Positions 1-7,146 of a stretch of DNA of 64,000 nt are shown one piece after another. The stretch comes from Bacteroidota bacterium (GTDB lineage Bacteria > Bacteroidota > Bacteroidia > B-17B0 > Aurantibacillaceae). The notes beneath the pieces were generated by a model. That model was not told the origin of the DNA, made no database searches, and worked only from the letters and a program-made list of their open reading frames with translations. The position numbers and the translations under genes are program-made. The number at the start of each line of letters is the position of its first letter. Within the stretch, counting starts at the first letter, position 1. The stretch spans positions 1 through 64,000 of the forward strand of contig CANFTW010000011.1 in assembly GCA_947450025.1 (NCBI GenBank), written 5' to 3'.

Positions 1-123
1 AACAAAAACACAAACCGAAATTCTACTCTAGGTTATTAACAAATAAACACATATTAACAAAAGAAAAAAGAAGCAAAAAAGAAAAAGCTATACAAAATAG
101 TATTAATTTTAAATCATAAAAAC

Positions 124-222
124 ATGTCAACCATTTTCAGGAAGAGACAGACCGATATGAAAAATATTGAATTTAATCAGACAGGAAATAACGACCAAAA
201 ATTATTTATACCTTCAATATGA
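124..222 (+). CDS. possible 32-residue leader ORF
   Basis: A short open frame starts at ATG 124 and ends at TGA 220-222. Its stop overlaps the ATG of the lipoprotein gene at 219 (ATGA overlap). The predicted peptide is polar and matches no family I know. The overlap is what translational coupling would look like, but an open frame of this length arises easily by chance in AT-rich DNA. No promoter or ribosome-binding site could be identified. Confidence 0.18.
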   Translation: MSTIFRKRQTDMKNIEFNQTGNNDQKLFIPSI

Positions 223-947
223 AAAACCGATATTTTATAATTTCTATTTCTTTTCTTCTTGTATTATTTTTTTCTAATTGTAATAATTCCAATTTAAAAA
301 ATAAATCTGATAGTAATTTATTGTCGGACTCCCTATCAGAAAATTCAAAGACATTAAATAATACAATATTCCCTATAACATTTATTAAGACCAAAGACTT
401 CGATTCTTCTTGTTACCTATGCAAAGAGGCAAGGTTATACGTTTCTCCAAATAAAGACAAATACGACATTGCATGTTTTGTTACGCCCAATTACACAATA
501 ATGAAAAGAGACATTAAGAGCTTGGAGGAAAATTGTTATTATATTTTTAAAACTAAACAGAAAAATGATTCTATTTTACTTTTATCTGAAAAAGACACTC
601 TTTTTACAATTAAAGAAGATGAGTATAATTTTATCGAGGGAATTTATGATAAATATCTTTTTATAGACTTTGGGACTACAGCACAAAATCGCTCATTTCA
701 GGTTTATAATTTGGAGACACACAGAAAAATTGTTGATGAAAAATATTTTGATGGAAACATAGAATTTAATGGCAATAATTTATTTTTTTATGTTTCTACG
801 AAAATTAAGAGGGACTCCATCTGTCCTAAGCCACAGGAATGGGAAAAAGATGGAAATCCTGCAATCGTAGTAGAAAAAATTAAAATAAATATTGAGAATT
901 TAAGACGAGAAAGTACAAAACAATATGAATTTAGAATGGAAGAATAA
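219..947 (+). CDS. putative lipoprotein, unknown function
   Basis: The 242-residue product begins with a basic, hydrophobic export signal (about residues 1-20) ending in FFSNC. That is a plausible lipobox with C21 as the lipidated cysteine, followed by an Asn/Ser-rich linker. It is therefore probably an envelope lipoprotein. The mature part is rich in beta-strand-like stretches and Lys/Asp/Asn. It contains a CYLC pair near residue 60, but I recognise no domain. It stands alone, and the DNA on both sides is non-coding and AT-rich. The palindromic element 50 bp downstream and the lack of conserved neighbours suggest an accessory, possibly transferred, gene. Confidence 0.6.
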   Translation: MKNRYFIISISFLLVLFFSNCNNSNLKNKSDSNLLSDSLSENSKTLNNTIFPITFIKTKDFDSSCYLCKEARLYVSPNKDKYDIACFVTPNYTIMKRDIKSLEENCYYIFKTKQKNDSILLLSEKDTLFTIKEDEYNFIEGIYDKYLFIDFGTTAQNRSFQVYNLETHRKIVDEKYFDGNIEFNGNNLFFYVSTKIKRDSICPKPQEWEKDGNPAIVVEKIKINIENLRRESTKQYEFRMEE

Positions 948-990
948 AGGATAAGTAATTCTTTACTCGGACTTCGTGACATAAACGCCA

Positions 991-1070
991 TCTGGTAACA
1001 AGGTTTTGCATTAGTGGGCAGACAGTTTTCAGTTTCAAAAGCCCACAAACAAAATCCAGAGACCGTTATA
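991..1070 (+). repeat. attC-like imperfect palindrome
   Basis: Nested inverted repeats share one centre near 1030. TAAC at 996-999 pairs with GTTA at 1065-1068. GGTTTTG at 1002-1008 pairs with CAAAATCC at 1050-1057, with one bulged base. GTGGGC at 1014-1019 pairs with GCCCAC at 1041-1046. The outer TAACAA...CGTTA layout with bulged inner arms resembles integron attC recombination sites, and it lies just behind a lone lipoprotein gene. The strict attC core consensus (RYYYAAC/GTTRRRY) is not met and no integrase is in the window. It could also be a stable mRNA 3' structure. Confidence 0.4.
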
Positions 1071-1091
1071 AGTAATGTGCCCGAAAAATAT

Positions 1092-1119
1092 CCGTAGACA
1101 ATTTACCGTAGACAATTAA
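1092..1119. repeat. two tandem 14-bp units
   Basis: CCGTAGACAATTTA (1092-1105) is followed directly by CCGTAGACAATTAA (1106-1119), with one difference. It lies between the attC-like palindrome and the next gene. It may be an operator or simply slippage; only two copies are present. Confidence 0.6.
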
Positions 1120-1141
1120 ACTTATTTTTCCGACACCTTTT

Positions 1142-1190
1142 GACCCAGAAGTGTTTGAATGAGTGAAATTTTAATTTCATTGAGTGGGTC
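1142..1190. repeat. bulged inverted repeat, GACCCA...TGGGTC
   Basis: The outer arms GACCCA (1142-1147) and TGGGTC (1185-1190) enclose an inner TGAAATT/AATTTCA stem around 1164-1179. The left arm carries an extra bulge of about ten bases. No T-tract follows, so a simple terminator is unlikely. Confidence 0.45.
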
Positions 1191-1257
1191 GTTTCATAAA
1201 TAAAAAATCATTAAATATATTAGACAAAAATTAGTTACTAAAATTCCATAGCCCATT

Positions 1258-2058
1258 ATGAAAAAAATTCTACTTATTTCTTCTTTGCTAACAATTTCTT
1301 CCTTAGCAATACTTTCAACAATGACAGCGACTGACGCTAGCTCATCTTTGCCTAATGATGGGAATGCGGGTGCTCCAATGGATAATGCAGGACAAAATTG
1401 CGGCAATAGTACTTGTCATAATGTTGCTTCAACAGCAACAACAAATGTCATTTCTTCTGATATACCAGGCAGTGGATATATTGGTGGTACGACTTATAAT
1501 TTTACGGTAACAATGTCTGGCGCTGCTGCTTATGGGTTCGAGTTGACGCCACAAACAGCGACTTCAAGTACTGGACTTGGAACTTGGATTGCAGGGACAG
1601 GTTCATCTGTATCAACTAAATATATTAAACAATCTGCAAAAAAAACGGGGACAAGTGCTGTTTGGACATTTCAATGGATAGCGCCGACAAATGCCCCTTC
1701 TGTTACTTTTTATGGTGCGTTTAATTATGCTAATAATAATGCCACAAAAACAGGCGACATTATTAAGACATCTTCTGTTACTTATTTAGCAAATACTACT
1801 GGTGTAAACGCAACTAATAAATTTTCTTTATTATCTGTATTTCCTAATCCAACAACCGACATATTACATATTACATCAGATGAATTATTTAAACAAGGTA
1901 ATATCTATTCATTAGATGGTAGATTGGTTAAAACAATTTCAGAGCAAGAGTTATTATCAAAATCTATTCTTGTTTCAAATCTTAACAATGGTATATATTT
2001 TATACATATTGTAAACGATAATAAAACATTTGTGTCAAAATTTACTAAAAACGATTAA
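1258..2058 (+). CDS. choice-of-anchor V domain protein with T9SS type A tail
   Basis: The 266-residue product has a signal peptide (1-27), then a segment with C48-x4-C53-H (CGNSTCH). This is followed by a beta-rich domain (about 65-180) like the Reeler-type choice-of-anchor V domain of Bacteroidota surface proteins. From about 190 it ends in a type A T9SS sorting domain with FPNPTTD, LDG and NNGIYFIHI signatures. It should be secreted across the outer membrane and anchored or released. Relatives often have CxxCH in the cysteine segment; here the spacing is CX4CH, so haem attachment is doubtful. The gene is monocistronic and closed by a strong terminator. Confidence 0.75.
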   Translation: MKKILLISSLLTISSLAILSTMTATDASSSLPNDGNAGAPMDNAGQNCGNSTCHNVASTATTNVISSDIPGSGYIGGTTYNFTVTMSGAAAYGFELTPQTATSSTGLGTWIAGTGSSVSTKYIKQSAKKTGTSAVWTFQWIAPTNAPSVTFYGAFNYANNNATKTGDIIKTSSVTYLANTTGVNATNKFSLLSVFPNPTTDILHITSDELFKQGNIYSLDGRLVKTISEQELLSKSILVSNLNNGIYFIHIVNDNKTFVSKFTKND

Positions 2059-2073
2059 TCATTTTTAGTGAAT

Positions 2074-2108
2074 AGAGACAGTGCTTGTAACACTATCTCT
2101 CTTTTTTT
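2074..2108 (+). terminator. rho-independent terminator
   Basis: AGAGACAGTG (2074-2083) pairs with CACTATCTCT (2091-2100) with one C/A mismatch and a seven-base loop. Eight T follow at 2101-2108. It ends the choice-of-anchor V gene. Confidence 0.8.
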
Positions 2109-2351
2109 CCTAGACACTTAGTAGTGTTTAAAATTTGTAGGTAACAAAACTTATAACACACGAAAAGTCAACAATTTGTCAGACATCAAAGCTTTTGCAA
2201 AAGCGGTAGAATTTTTTTTAATTTTTCCTTTGCAAATGCATAGAAACATCCTATCTTTATTTAAACATTTAGGTAGACAAGTGTTCCACATCTTTACTGC
2301 GCAATCTTATCAAACTTTAGCGGTCAGCCCAAAATCAATAAAAAAGCAAAA

Positions 2352-2984
2352 ATGAATATAACAATCATAGGAGCCTCGGCTGGAATAGGATTAGAAACGG
2401 TAAAAAGAGGATTAAATAGAAATCATTCGATAACGACCCTTTCTCGATCTGAAATTGGAATAGAAGAGAAGAAATCGTTAAATATGATACTTGGTGATGC
2501 AACTAATAAAGCGGACCTATTAAATTCAATCCAAAACGCAGATGCTCTAATTATAACTTTAGGAACTGGTAAGAATATGAACGCTACTACCCTCTTTTCA
2601 GATTTCGCAAAATTAATTGTAGAAATACATAAGGAGAATAAAATAAATATCCCATTTATTTTTGTTACAGGATTTGGAGCTGGAGACAGTAAAAATTATG
2701 TTTCTTGGCTTGTGAAAATGTTTTTAAAATATTTTTTAAAAGACGTTTATGCTGACAAAACTAAAATGGAAGAGATTATTACTAATTCCGATATGAATTT
2801 TACAGTTGTGAGGCCAGGAAGACTATTAGACAAGGCACTGACAGAGAAATACCGTATTGAAAACAAATTATTCAAAGGAATTAATATAGGCGGAATTAAT
2901 AGAGCTGACGTAGCAGACTTTTTAATAAAACAAGCAGAAAAACAAACTGAATTAAAAAAGTACATTGCGATATCTGAAAAATAA
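2352..2984 (+). CDS. NAD(P)H-binding atypical SDR family protein
   Basis: The 210-residue product starts with a Rossmann nucleotide-binding motif (IIGASAGIG, residues 4-12). Further on it has GDATN (about 48), the strand DALIITLGTG (64-73), FVTGFGAG (about 105), ADKTKMEEII and VRPG near 150. This is the layout of atypical short-chain dehydrogenases (NmrA/SDR_a5 type), which act as NAD(P)-dependent reductases, epimerases or redox sensors. The substrate cannot be inferred. The classical YxxxK catalytic pair is not clear. The gene stands alone; the 293 bp upstream contain a T-rich stretch with CCTTTGC at about 2227-2233 that may be its -7 box. Confidence 0.7.
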   Translation: MNITIIGASAGIGLETVKRGLNRNHSITTLSRSEIGIEEKKSLNMILGDATNKADLLNSIQNADALIITLGTGKNMNATTLFSDFAKLIVEIHKENKINIPFIFVTGFGAGDSKNYVSWLVKMFLKYFLKDVYADKTKMEEIITNSDMNFTVVRPGRLLDKALTEKYRIENKLFKGINIGGINRADVADFLIKQAEKQTELKKYIAISEK

Positions 2985-3226
2985 AATAAAAGCCAAACAG
3001 CTAACAGCAGTTACTAAAAAGGTTGGTTTAGAGTTCCAAAAAAGTTTTATGAGTAATCAAACATTTGTTTTTAAAAACAAGTTTTGTATTGAAATTCATG
3101 CCATTCGTGAAGCTGCAAAACGTTTTCCACAAGTATTTCGGAAGTCATAAAAAAAGGAAAAGAGATGATTTGACAAAATATTTTGACAACAAGAATAATA
3201 TTAAAGTTCAAAACAAAATACTAGTT

Positions 3227-3254
3227 AAAAGAGAGTCGTTTGACTCTCTTTTTT
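3227..3254. terminator. bidirectional terminator
   Basis: AAAAGAGAGTC (3227-3237) and its perfect complement (3242-3252) enclose a four-base loop GTTT. A-runs on the left and T-runs on the right let it act in both directions. It separates the plus-strand NAD(P)-binding gene from the minus-strand T9SS protein gene ending at 3258. Confidence 0.85.
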
Positions 3255-3257
3255 ATT

Positions 3258-4970
3258 TTATTCTAATATTAATTTTTTAGAATACATCTGTTTTGGTGTT
3301 TTTACTTGAAGGTTGTAAATTCCCTTTTGAAAGTTTGACAAATCTATAATTTGTCCTGAATGAACTTCTTGGTCATATATCAATAATCCCATGATTGTAT
3401 AGATTTTCAAGGTGCTGTTTTCTGATAAATCTAAGCTGAATTTACCATTATTAGTTGGATTTGGAAAAACATTAAATTTAAATTCATTTTTAATATCATT
3501 AACACCTACAACTGAATAACTGTTAGTGTTTATGGTGGTGTTTGTTACTATCGGTGGATTGAAATCAAAATAAATATATGCTGTATTTTTAATTTCAGAA
3601 TTTAAAATCAAATTGGGTAATTCGTCAATAGTATAGATGAAATATCCCTGACTAGAATCCAAACTAATGCTTGACGGTGTTAAATTAATACCACTAAACC
3701 TTAAAGTAACTTCTCTTGTTAAGGGATTAATATTATAAGCTACAGGATGACTGGAACCAATAAATCTAAAAGTAGATAAATCTAAATTTGATGAAATGGT
3801 ATCTTTAACAACAACGTTCAAAGCAGGATAATTTCCATCATTTTGAAAATGAACAGTATATTGTAATTTCTCTTTTAAAATTGGATTTATATATCTTGGT
3901 AAATTGCAACTTTTTTCATTTGGATCATATGAATTCAAAACAATTGCCGAGAATGATAAATTATTAAAGTTAAAATCTTGTTCTCCGGTTGCTGAAACAC
4001 TAACTGAAAAATTGAGTATTGTTCCAGCGGGTGTACTTCCACTAAAGGAACAAGGAAACGAAACTGATGTAGTTCCACTCAAGTATGGAATTAAAATCGT
4101 CACTGTATCATTTAAAAATGAAGAATTTGATATATTGGTTAATATAGGTGTAATGCCTGATGGTATAGCAATTTTTATTGTACTATTTGCGGTATTACCG
4201 CATGAAACATTACTAATTCCAACTGAAATAATACCAGATTGGGTTGGTGCTAAAAATTGAAAAGCTGATGCTGAAGTGACTTCCAAGTTTGGAACGATTC
4301 CACTTCCATTACATTGTAAGGTCAAATTCATCGGTACATTTTCAGCTCTACCGGTTAAGTCAAATGAGTTTATGTTAAAGTTAGGTGATATTTGAGTATA
4401 TCCATTATTTTGTAGCCAATTACTATTTATACCAACAGTATAAGTTTTAGCAATATCTAATTCTGTATAATATTGATTGCTAAATGAATTTTTTGGATAA
4501 ATAGTTGTTGTTACACCAAAATTATCCGTCAAATCATATGGAACATTTGACAAGAAAGTAGATGATGGATTCAATAATGATATAATATTGAAAAATCCAC
4601 AATTGGAAGTACTAGTAATAACCCATTCTATAGTCTGAGAACCTACTAGCTGACCTCCTAATGTTCCACTAGTTACGTTTGTAATCGCATTATAAACTCC
4701 AACTTGAGAATAATCATGCTCAAACACATAACAGTTTTGTGAATTTGGTGCCGAATAAACGACTAAAGTATCTGAATAACCATCAGTCCAGTCAACAATA
4801 ATTTGAGCACCTGATTCAGCAAGAGCACCAGTTGTTAAACAAACTGACATATTAGAGTGACAACCTATTCCTGGCACAGAGTTGTAAAGTAAATTCAAAG
4901 CATTTACTTGAGATTTTAAAGCATTTACAGATAATAATATGGCTAAACTTAATACTAATTTTAATTTCAT
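3258..4970 (-). CDS. T9SS type A-sorted surface protein with DUF11-like domain
   Basis: The 570-residue secreted protein has a signal peptide (1-20). A cysteine-containing N-terminal beta-rich region and Ig-like segments run to about 360. Then comes the conserved domain YDPNEKSC...YTVHFQNDGNYPALNVVVKDT (about 350-480), which is DUF11/DUF7619-like and common in Bacteroidota surface proteins. It ends in a type A T9SS sorting domain (FPNPTNNGKFSLDL, then KGIYNLQVKT, residues 500-570). The likely role is cell-surface or extracellular; the ligand is unknown. It is monocistronic, with terminators or long gaps on both sides. Confidence 0.75.
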   Translation of the reverse strand: MKLKLVLSLAILLSVNALKSQVNALNLLYNSVPGIGCHSNMSVCLTTGALAESGAQIIVDWTDGYSDTLVVYSAPNSQNCYVFEHDYSQVGVYNAITNVTSGTLGGQLVGSQTIEWVITSTSNCGFFNIISLLNPSSTFLSNVPYDLTDNFGVTTTIYPKNSFSNQYYTELDIAKTYTVGINSNWLQNNGYTQISPNFNINSFDLTGRAENVPMNLTLQCNGSGIVPNLEVTSASAFQFLAPTQSGIISVGISNVSCGNTANSTIKIAIPSGITPILTNISNSSFLNDTVTILIPYLSGTTSVSFPCSFSGSTPAGTILNFSVSVSATGEQDFNFNNLSFSAIVLNSYDPNEKSCNLPRYINPILKEKLQYTVHFQNDGNYPALNVVVKDTISSNLDLSTFRFIGSSHPVAYNINPLTREVTLRFSGINLTPSSISLDSSQGYFIYTIDELPNLILNSEIKNTAYIYFDFNPPIVTNTTINTNSYSVVGVNDIKNEFKFNVFPNPTNNGKFSLDLSENSTLKIYTIMGLLIYDQEVHSGQIIDLSNFQKGIYNLQVKTPKQMYSKKLILE

Positions 4971-5305
4971 ATACTTTAATTATTGTTTTTTACTTGCTCA
5001 ATGGTTTAGTTAGTTTATTGCAATTTTCGGGCGTGTATTTGGATAAACCTGGCTATTTGATATATGGTAATGATTAATTGCAAAAAAAACATACAATTTC
5101 ATGAAAATGAACTCATTCCTTTTTAATGCGAAAATCAAAAAAATTGCTTTTGCAATAATAACGTATTATTAGTTCATTACCCATCATTACACTAAATATA
5201 TAAGACGGCTAACTAATTCATTAAATGGTTTCACCTTTGTTCTTAATAAAAAAAGCCCCTACACAACGCAGAGGCTTTCACAAAAATCAACCTTGGCTCA
5301 AAAAT
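4971..5305. other. gene-free AT-rich region
   Basis: No open frame here looks coding. The left part must carry the promoter of the minus-strand T9SS gene starting at 4970. The right end carries the terminator of the sigma factor gene (5248-5278). I see no other structure. Confidence 0.5.
5248..5278 (-). terminator. terminator of the sigma factor gene
   Basis: AAAGCCCCT (5252-5260) pairs with AGAGGCTTT (5270-5278) with one mismatch. Read on the minus strand, the hairpin is followed by a U-tract (plus-strand A at 5248-5254). It lies 28 bp past the sigma factor stop codon. Confidence 0.75.
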
Positions 5306-5905
5306 TTACAGATATATTTCTACTTTTTTCTCTTCAATCATCTTTTTTAAATTAATTAAAGCGTAACGCATTCTGCCTAAGGAGGTATTGATAGATACAT
5401 TGGTCACTTCTGCAATTTCTTTAAAACTCATATCATAATAAGTTCGCATAATCACTACCTCTTTTTGATCTTGAGGTAAGTCATTCACTATCGAACGAAT
5501 GGTATCCTTAAATTGCTTTTGCTCTTCGGTATCTTTAACCAATTGATTAGGCTCAGGAATTATATCAAAAATACTGGTTTCTTCTCCCTCATCATTCACC
5601 ACAGTAGAAATAGATGGCATTTTTTTAACCTTCCTAAAATGATCAATAATTAAATTTTTAGCAATACGTAGTACCCAAGGTAAAAATTTACCCTCCTCGT
5701 TATATTGTTGCTTTTTAAGGGTTTGAATCACTTTAAAAAAAGTTTCCTGAAACACATCTTCCGTTAACACCTTATTACGGGTAATTAAATACACATACGA
5801 AAAGATTCGTCTCTTATGGCGCTTCACTAAAACAGAAAGAGATTCTTCATTACCACTCATATAGAGCTTAACAAGCTCGTTATCAGACAAAAACTGCATA
5901 GACAT
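5306..5905 (-). CDS. RNA polymerase sigma factor, ECF/sigma-70 family
   Basis: This 199-residue sigma factor has region 2 at about 20-95 (YVYLITRNKVLTEDVFQETF, then FLPWVLRIAKNLIIDHFRK). Region 4 is at about 135-190 (LPQDQKEVVIMRTYYDMSF, then the helix-turn-helix EIAEVTNVSINTSLGRMRYA). It should direct RNA polymerase to a specific promoter set. No anti-sigma gene or FecR-like partner lies beside it, unlike the SusC/D-linked ECF factors. This suggests a free-standing regulator of the broadly conserved Bacteroidota RpoE-like type. A second in-frame ATG two codons in (MQFL) is an alternative start. Confidence 0.92.
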   Translation of the reverse strand: MSMQFLSDNELVKLYMSGNEESLSVLVKRHKRRIFSYVYLITRNKVLTEDVFQETFFKVIQTLKKQQYNEEGKFLPWVLRIAKNLIIDHFRKVKKMPSISTVVNDEGEETSIFDIIPEPNQLVKDTEEQKQFKDTIRSIVNDLPQDQKEVVIMRTYYDMSFKEIAEVTNVSINTSLGRMRYALINLKKMIEEKKVEIYL

Positions 5906-6053
5906 AACACTACAATTAAAAGATTAAATCAATAAAAAATTAAGTAGATGTTTATGCTATAGGATAATAAGGATTAAGAATTAATATTGGACTAATTTAG
6001 TATTTTTTCACAAATCAGCCTTGTTAATTTGGGTAAAACTATTGTTTTAATTA

Positions 6054-7013
6054 TTAAAAGAATGAGCCTAGCACGTGAAGTAATTTATCCACTTGACTAT
6101 GCCATAATAATCTTGCAGATACTTCATCGGCTTTATCCGATGCAAAATCCGTAATCATTAATGAAATATCATTGGTTAACTCATCTTTTTGAATTCTAAA
6201 TTCAAAATAACTACCGTCATTTTTATCTAACCATTGGTATCTAATTAACTGAGGAGGAATTTCTTTAACCAATTTAGCTTGTTGAACTTGGCCATCCCAA
6301 TCAAACGTAAATACGCCATCTCTAATATTCACATCATCGCAAAACCATTCAGATAAGCCACTTTCAGTACTTACAAATTCAAATACCATATCTTCAGATG
6401 CTCTGATCACAAATTCCATTTCAAACTTACCTGCAGGCTCTTTCATAATTTTTGCAGGGGCACTATTTATTCCTGAATTTCTAAAGGTTGTAGGAGCTAC
6501 AATTTGTTTTTTTACAGGTGCTGGTTTTTCTTTTTTAGCCTTAGCTATTTTTTCTGGCTTAACCACTGGAACTTTTACCACCACTGTTTTTTCAACCTTT
6601 ACGGCTTTTACCACAGGCTTTGCTGTTTTAACAGCTTTTGCAACTGGCTTCACTATTTTTTTAGGAGCTACTTTTTTAGCAACCGCTTTTTTAACTGGCT
6701 TAACCGCCTTTTTAGGAGCCACTTTTTTAACCGTCTTTTTTGCAACAATTTTTTTAGCGACGACTTTCTTTATTGGCTTAGCAACCTTTTTAGGTGCTGC
6801 TTTTTTTACCACAACCTTTTTGGCTGCTTTTTTTACCACTGGCTTTTTAGCCAAAGGCTTAGATTTAACCGTCGACTTTTTGACTAGCTTCGCTTTTGGG
6901 GATGATTTCACCACTTTTTTCTTAGCAACAGGTTTTTTAGCAACCACTTTTTTTGGTGCTTTTTTAGATGGTGCTTTTGTTTTTTTTGACGTAGCCTTAG
7001 TTTTTGTCGACAT
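6054..7013 (-). CDS. histone H1-like Lys/Ala-rich tail fused to START-like domain
   Basis: The 319-residue protein has two parts. Residues 1 to about 190 are almost entirely Lys, Ala, Val, Pro and Thr in PKK/AKK/VKK blocks, like the tail of eukaryotic histone H1 or bacterial Hc1/AlgP-type proteins. Such a region should be disordered and bind nucleic acid. Residues about 195-319 form a START-like (AHSA1/SRPBCC-type) domain (FEMEFVIRASEDMVFEFV, SEWFCDDVNIRDG, LLWHSQVDKLLHVLGSFF). In Bacteroidota this domain is normally a free protein of about 130 residues. Reading frames on the other strand across the repeat are composition artefacts. It is monocistronic and divergent from mutL. Confidence 0.8.
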   Translation of the reverse strand: MSTKTKATSKKTKAPSKKAPKKVVAKKPVAKKKVVKSSPKAKLVKKSTVKSKPLAKKPVVKKAAKKVVVKKAAPKKVAKPIKKVVAKKIVAKKTVKKVAPKKAVKPVKKAVAKKVAPKKIVKPVAKAVKTAKPVVKAVKVEKTVVVKVPVVKPEKIAKAKKEKPAPVKKQIVAPTTFRNSGINSAPAKIMKEPAGKFEMEFVIRASEDMVFEFVSTESGLSEWFCDDVNIRDGVFTFDWDGQVQQAKLVKEIPPQLIRYQWLDKNDGSYFEFRIQKDELTNDISLMITDFASDKADEVSARLLWHSQVDKLLHVLGSFF

Positions 7014-7133
7014 AATCTAATTTATTTTTTGGGAAATATATAAAAAATAATAGTCGATTAAAAATTTATTCCCCTCTTTTTTTAAATAATTTCGAAATAC
7101 ATGCACTTTTTTAGGGTAAATCAAGTAAAAAAT

Positions 7134-7141
7134 TACCTTTG
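7134..7141 (+). promoter_or_regulatory. -7 box of mutL (TACCTTTG)
   Basis: TACCTTTG followed by C matches the Bacteroidota -7 consensus TAnnTTTG. Only five bases separate it from the mutL ATG at 7147, so transcription should begin at or next to the start codon and the mRNA would be essentially leaderless. Confidence 0.65.
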
Positions 7142-7146
7142 CAGGC

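Larger units (their letters stand above)
948..1257. other. gene-free region with palindromic elements
   Basis: I found no coding sequence here. The stretch holds three separate structures: an attC-like imperfect palindrome at 991-1070, two tandem copies of a 14-bp unit at 1092-1119, and a bulged inverted repeat at 1142-1190. The promoter of the following T9SS gene must lie in its last 60 bases, but no clear TAnnTTTG box is present. Confidence 0.5.

Noticed and set aside
1092-1119. Possible CRISPR repeat
   Set aside because: Only two directly adjoining 14-bp copies without spacers, and no cas gene in the window.
2965-3280. Two overlapping short plus-strand frames after the NAD(P)-binding gene
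   Set aside because: Both are short, overlap each other in different frames, run into the terminator hairpin, and show no domain or export signal.
6504-7020. Two long plus-strand frames opposite the histone-like gene, rich in Phe/Leu/Trp
   Set aside because: They are the complement of Lys/Ala codon runs; no start context and no plausible protein, while the minus frame ends in a recognisable START-like domain.
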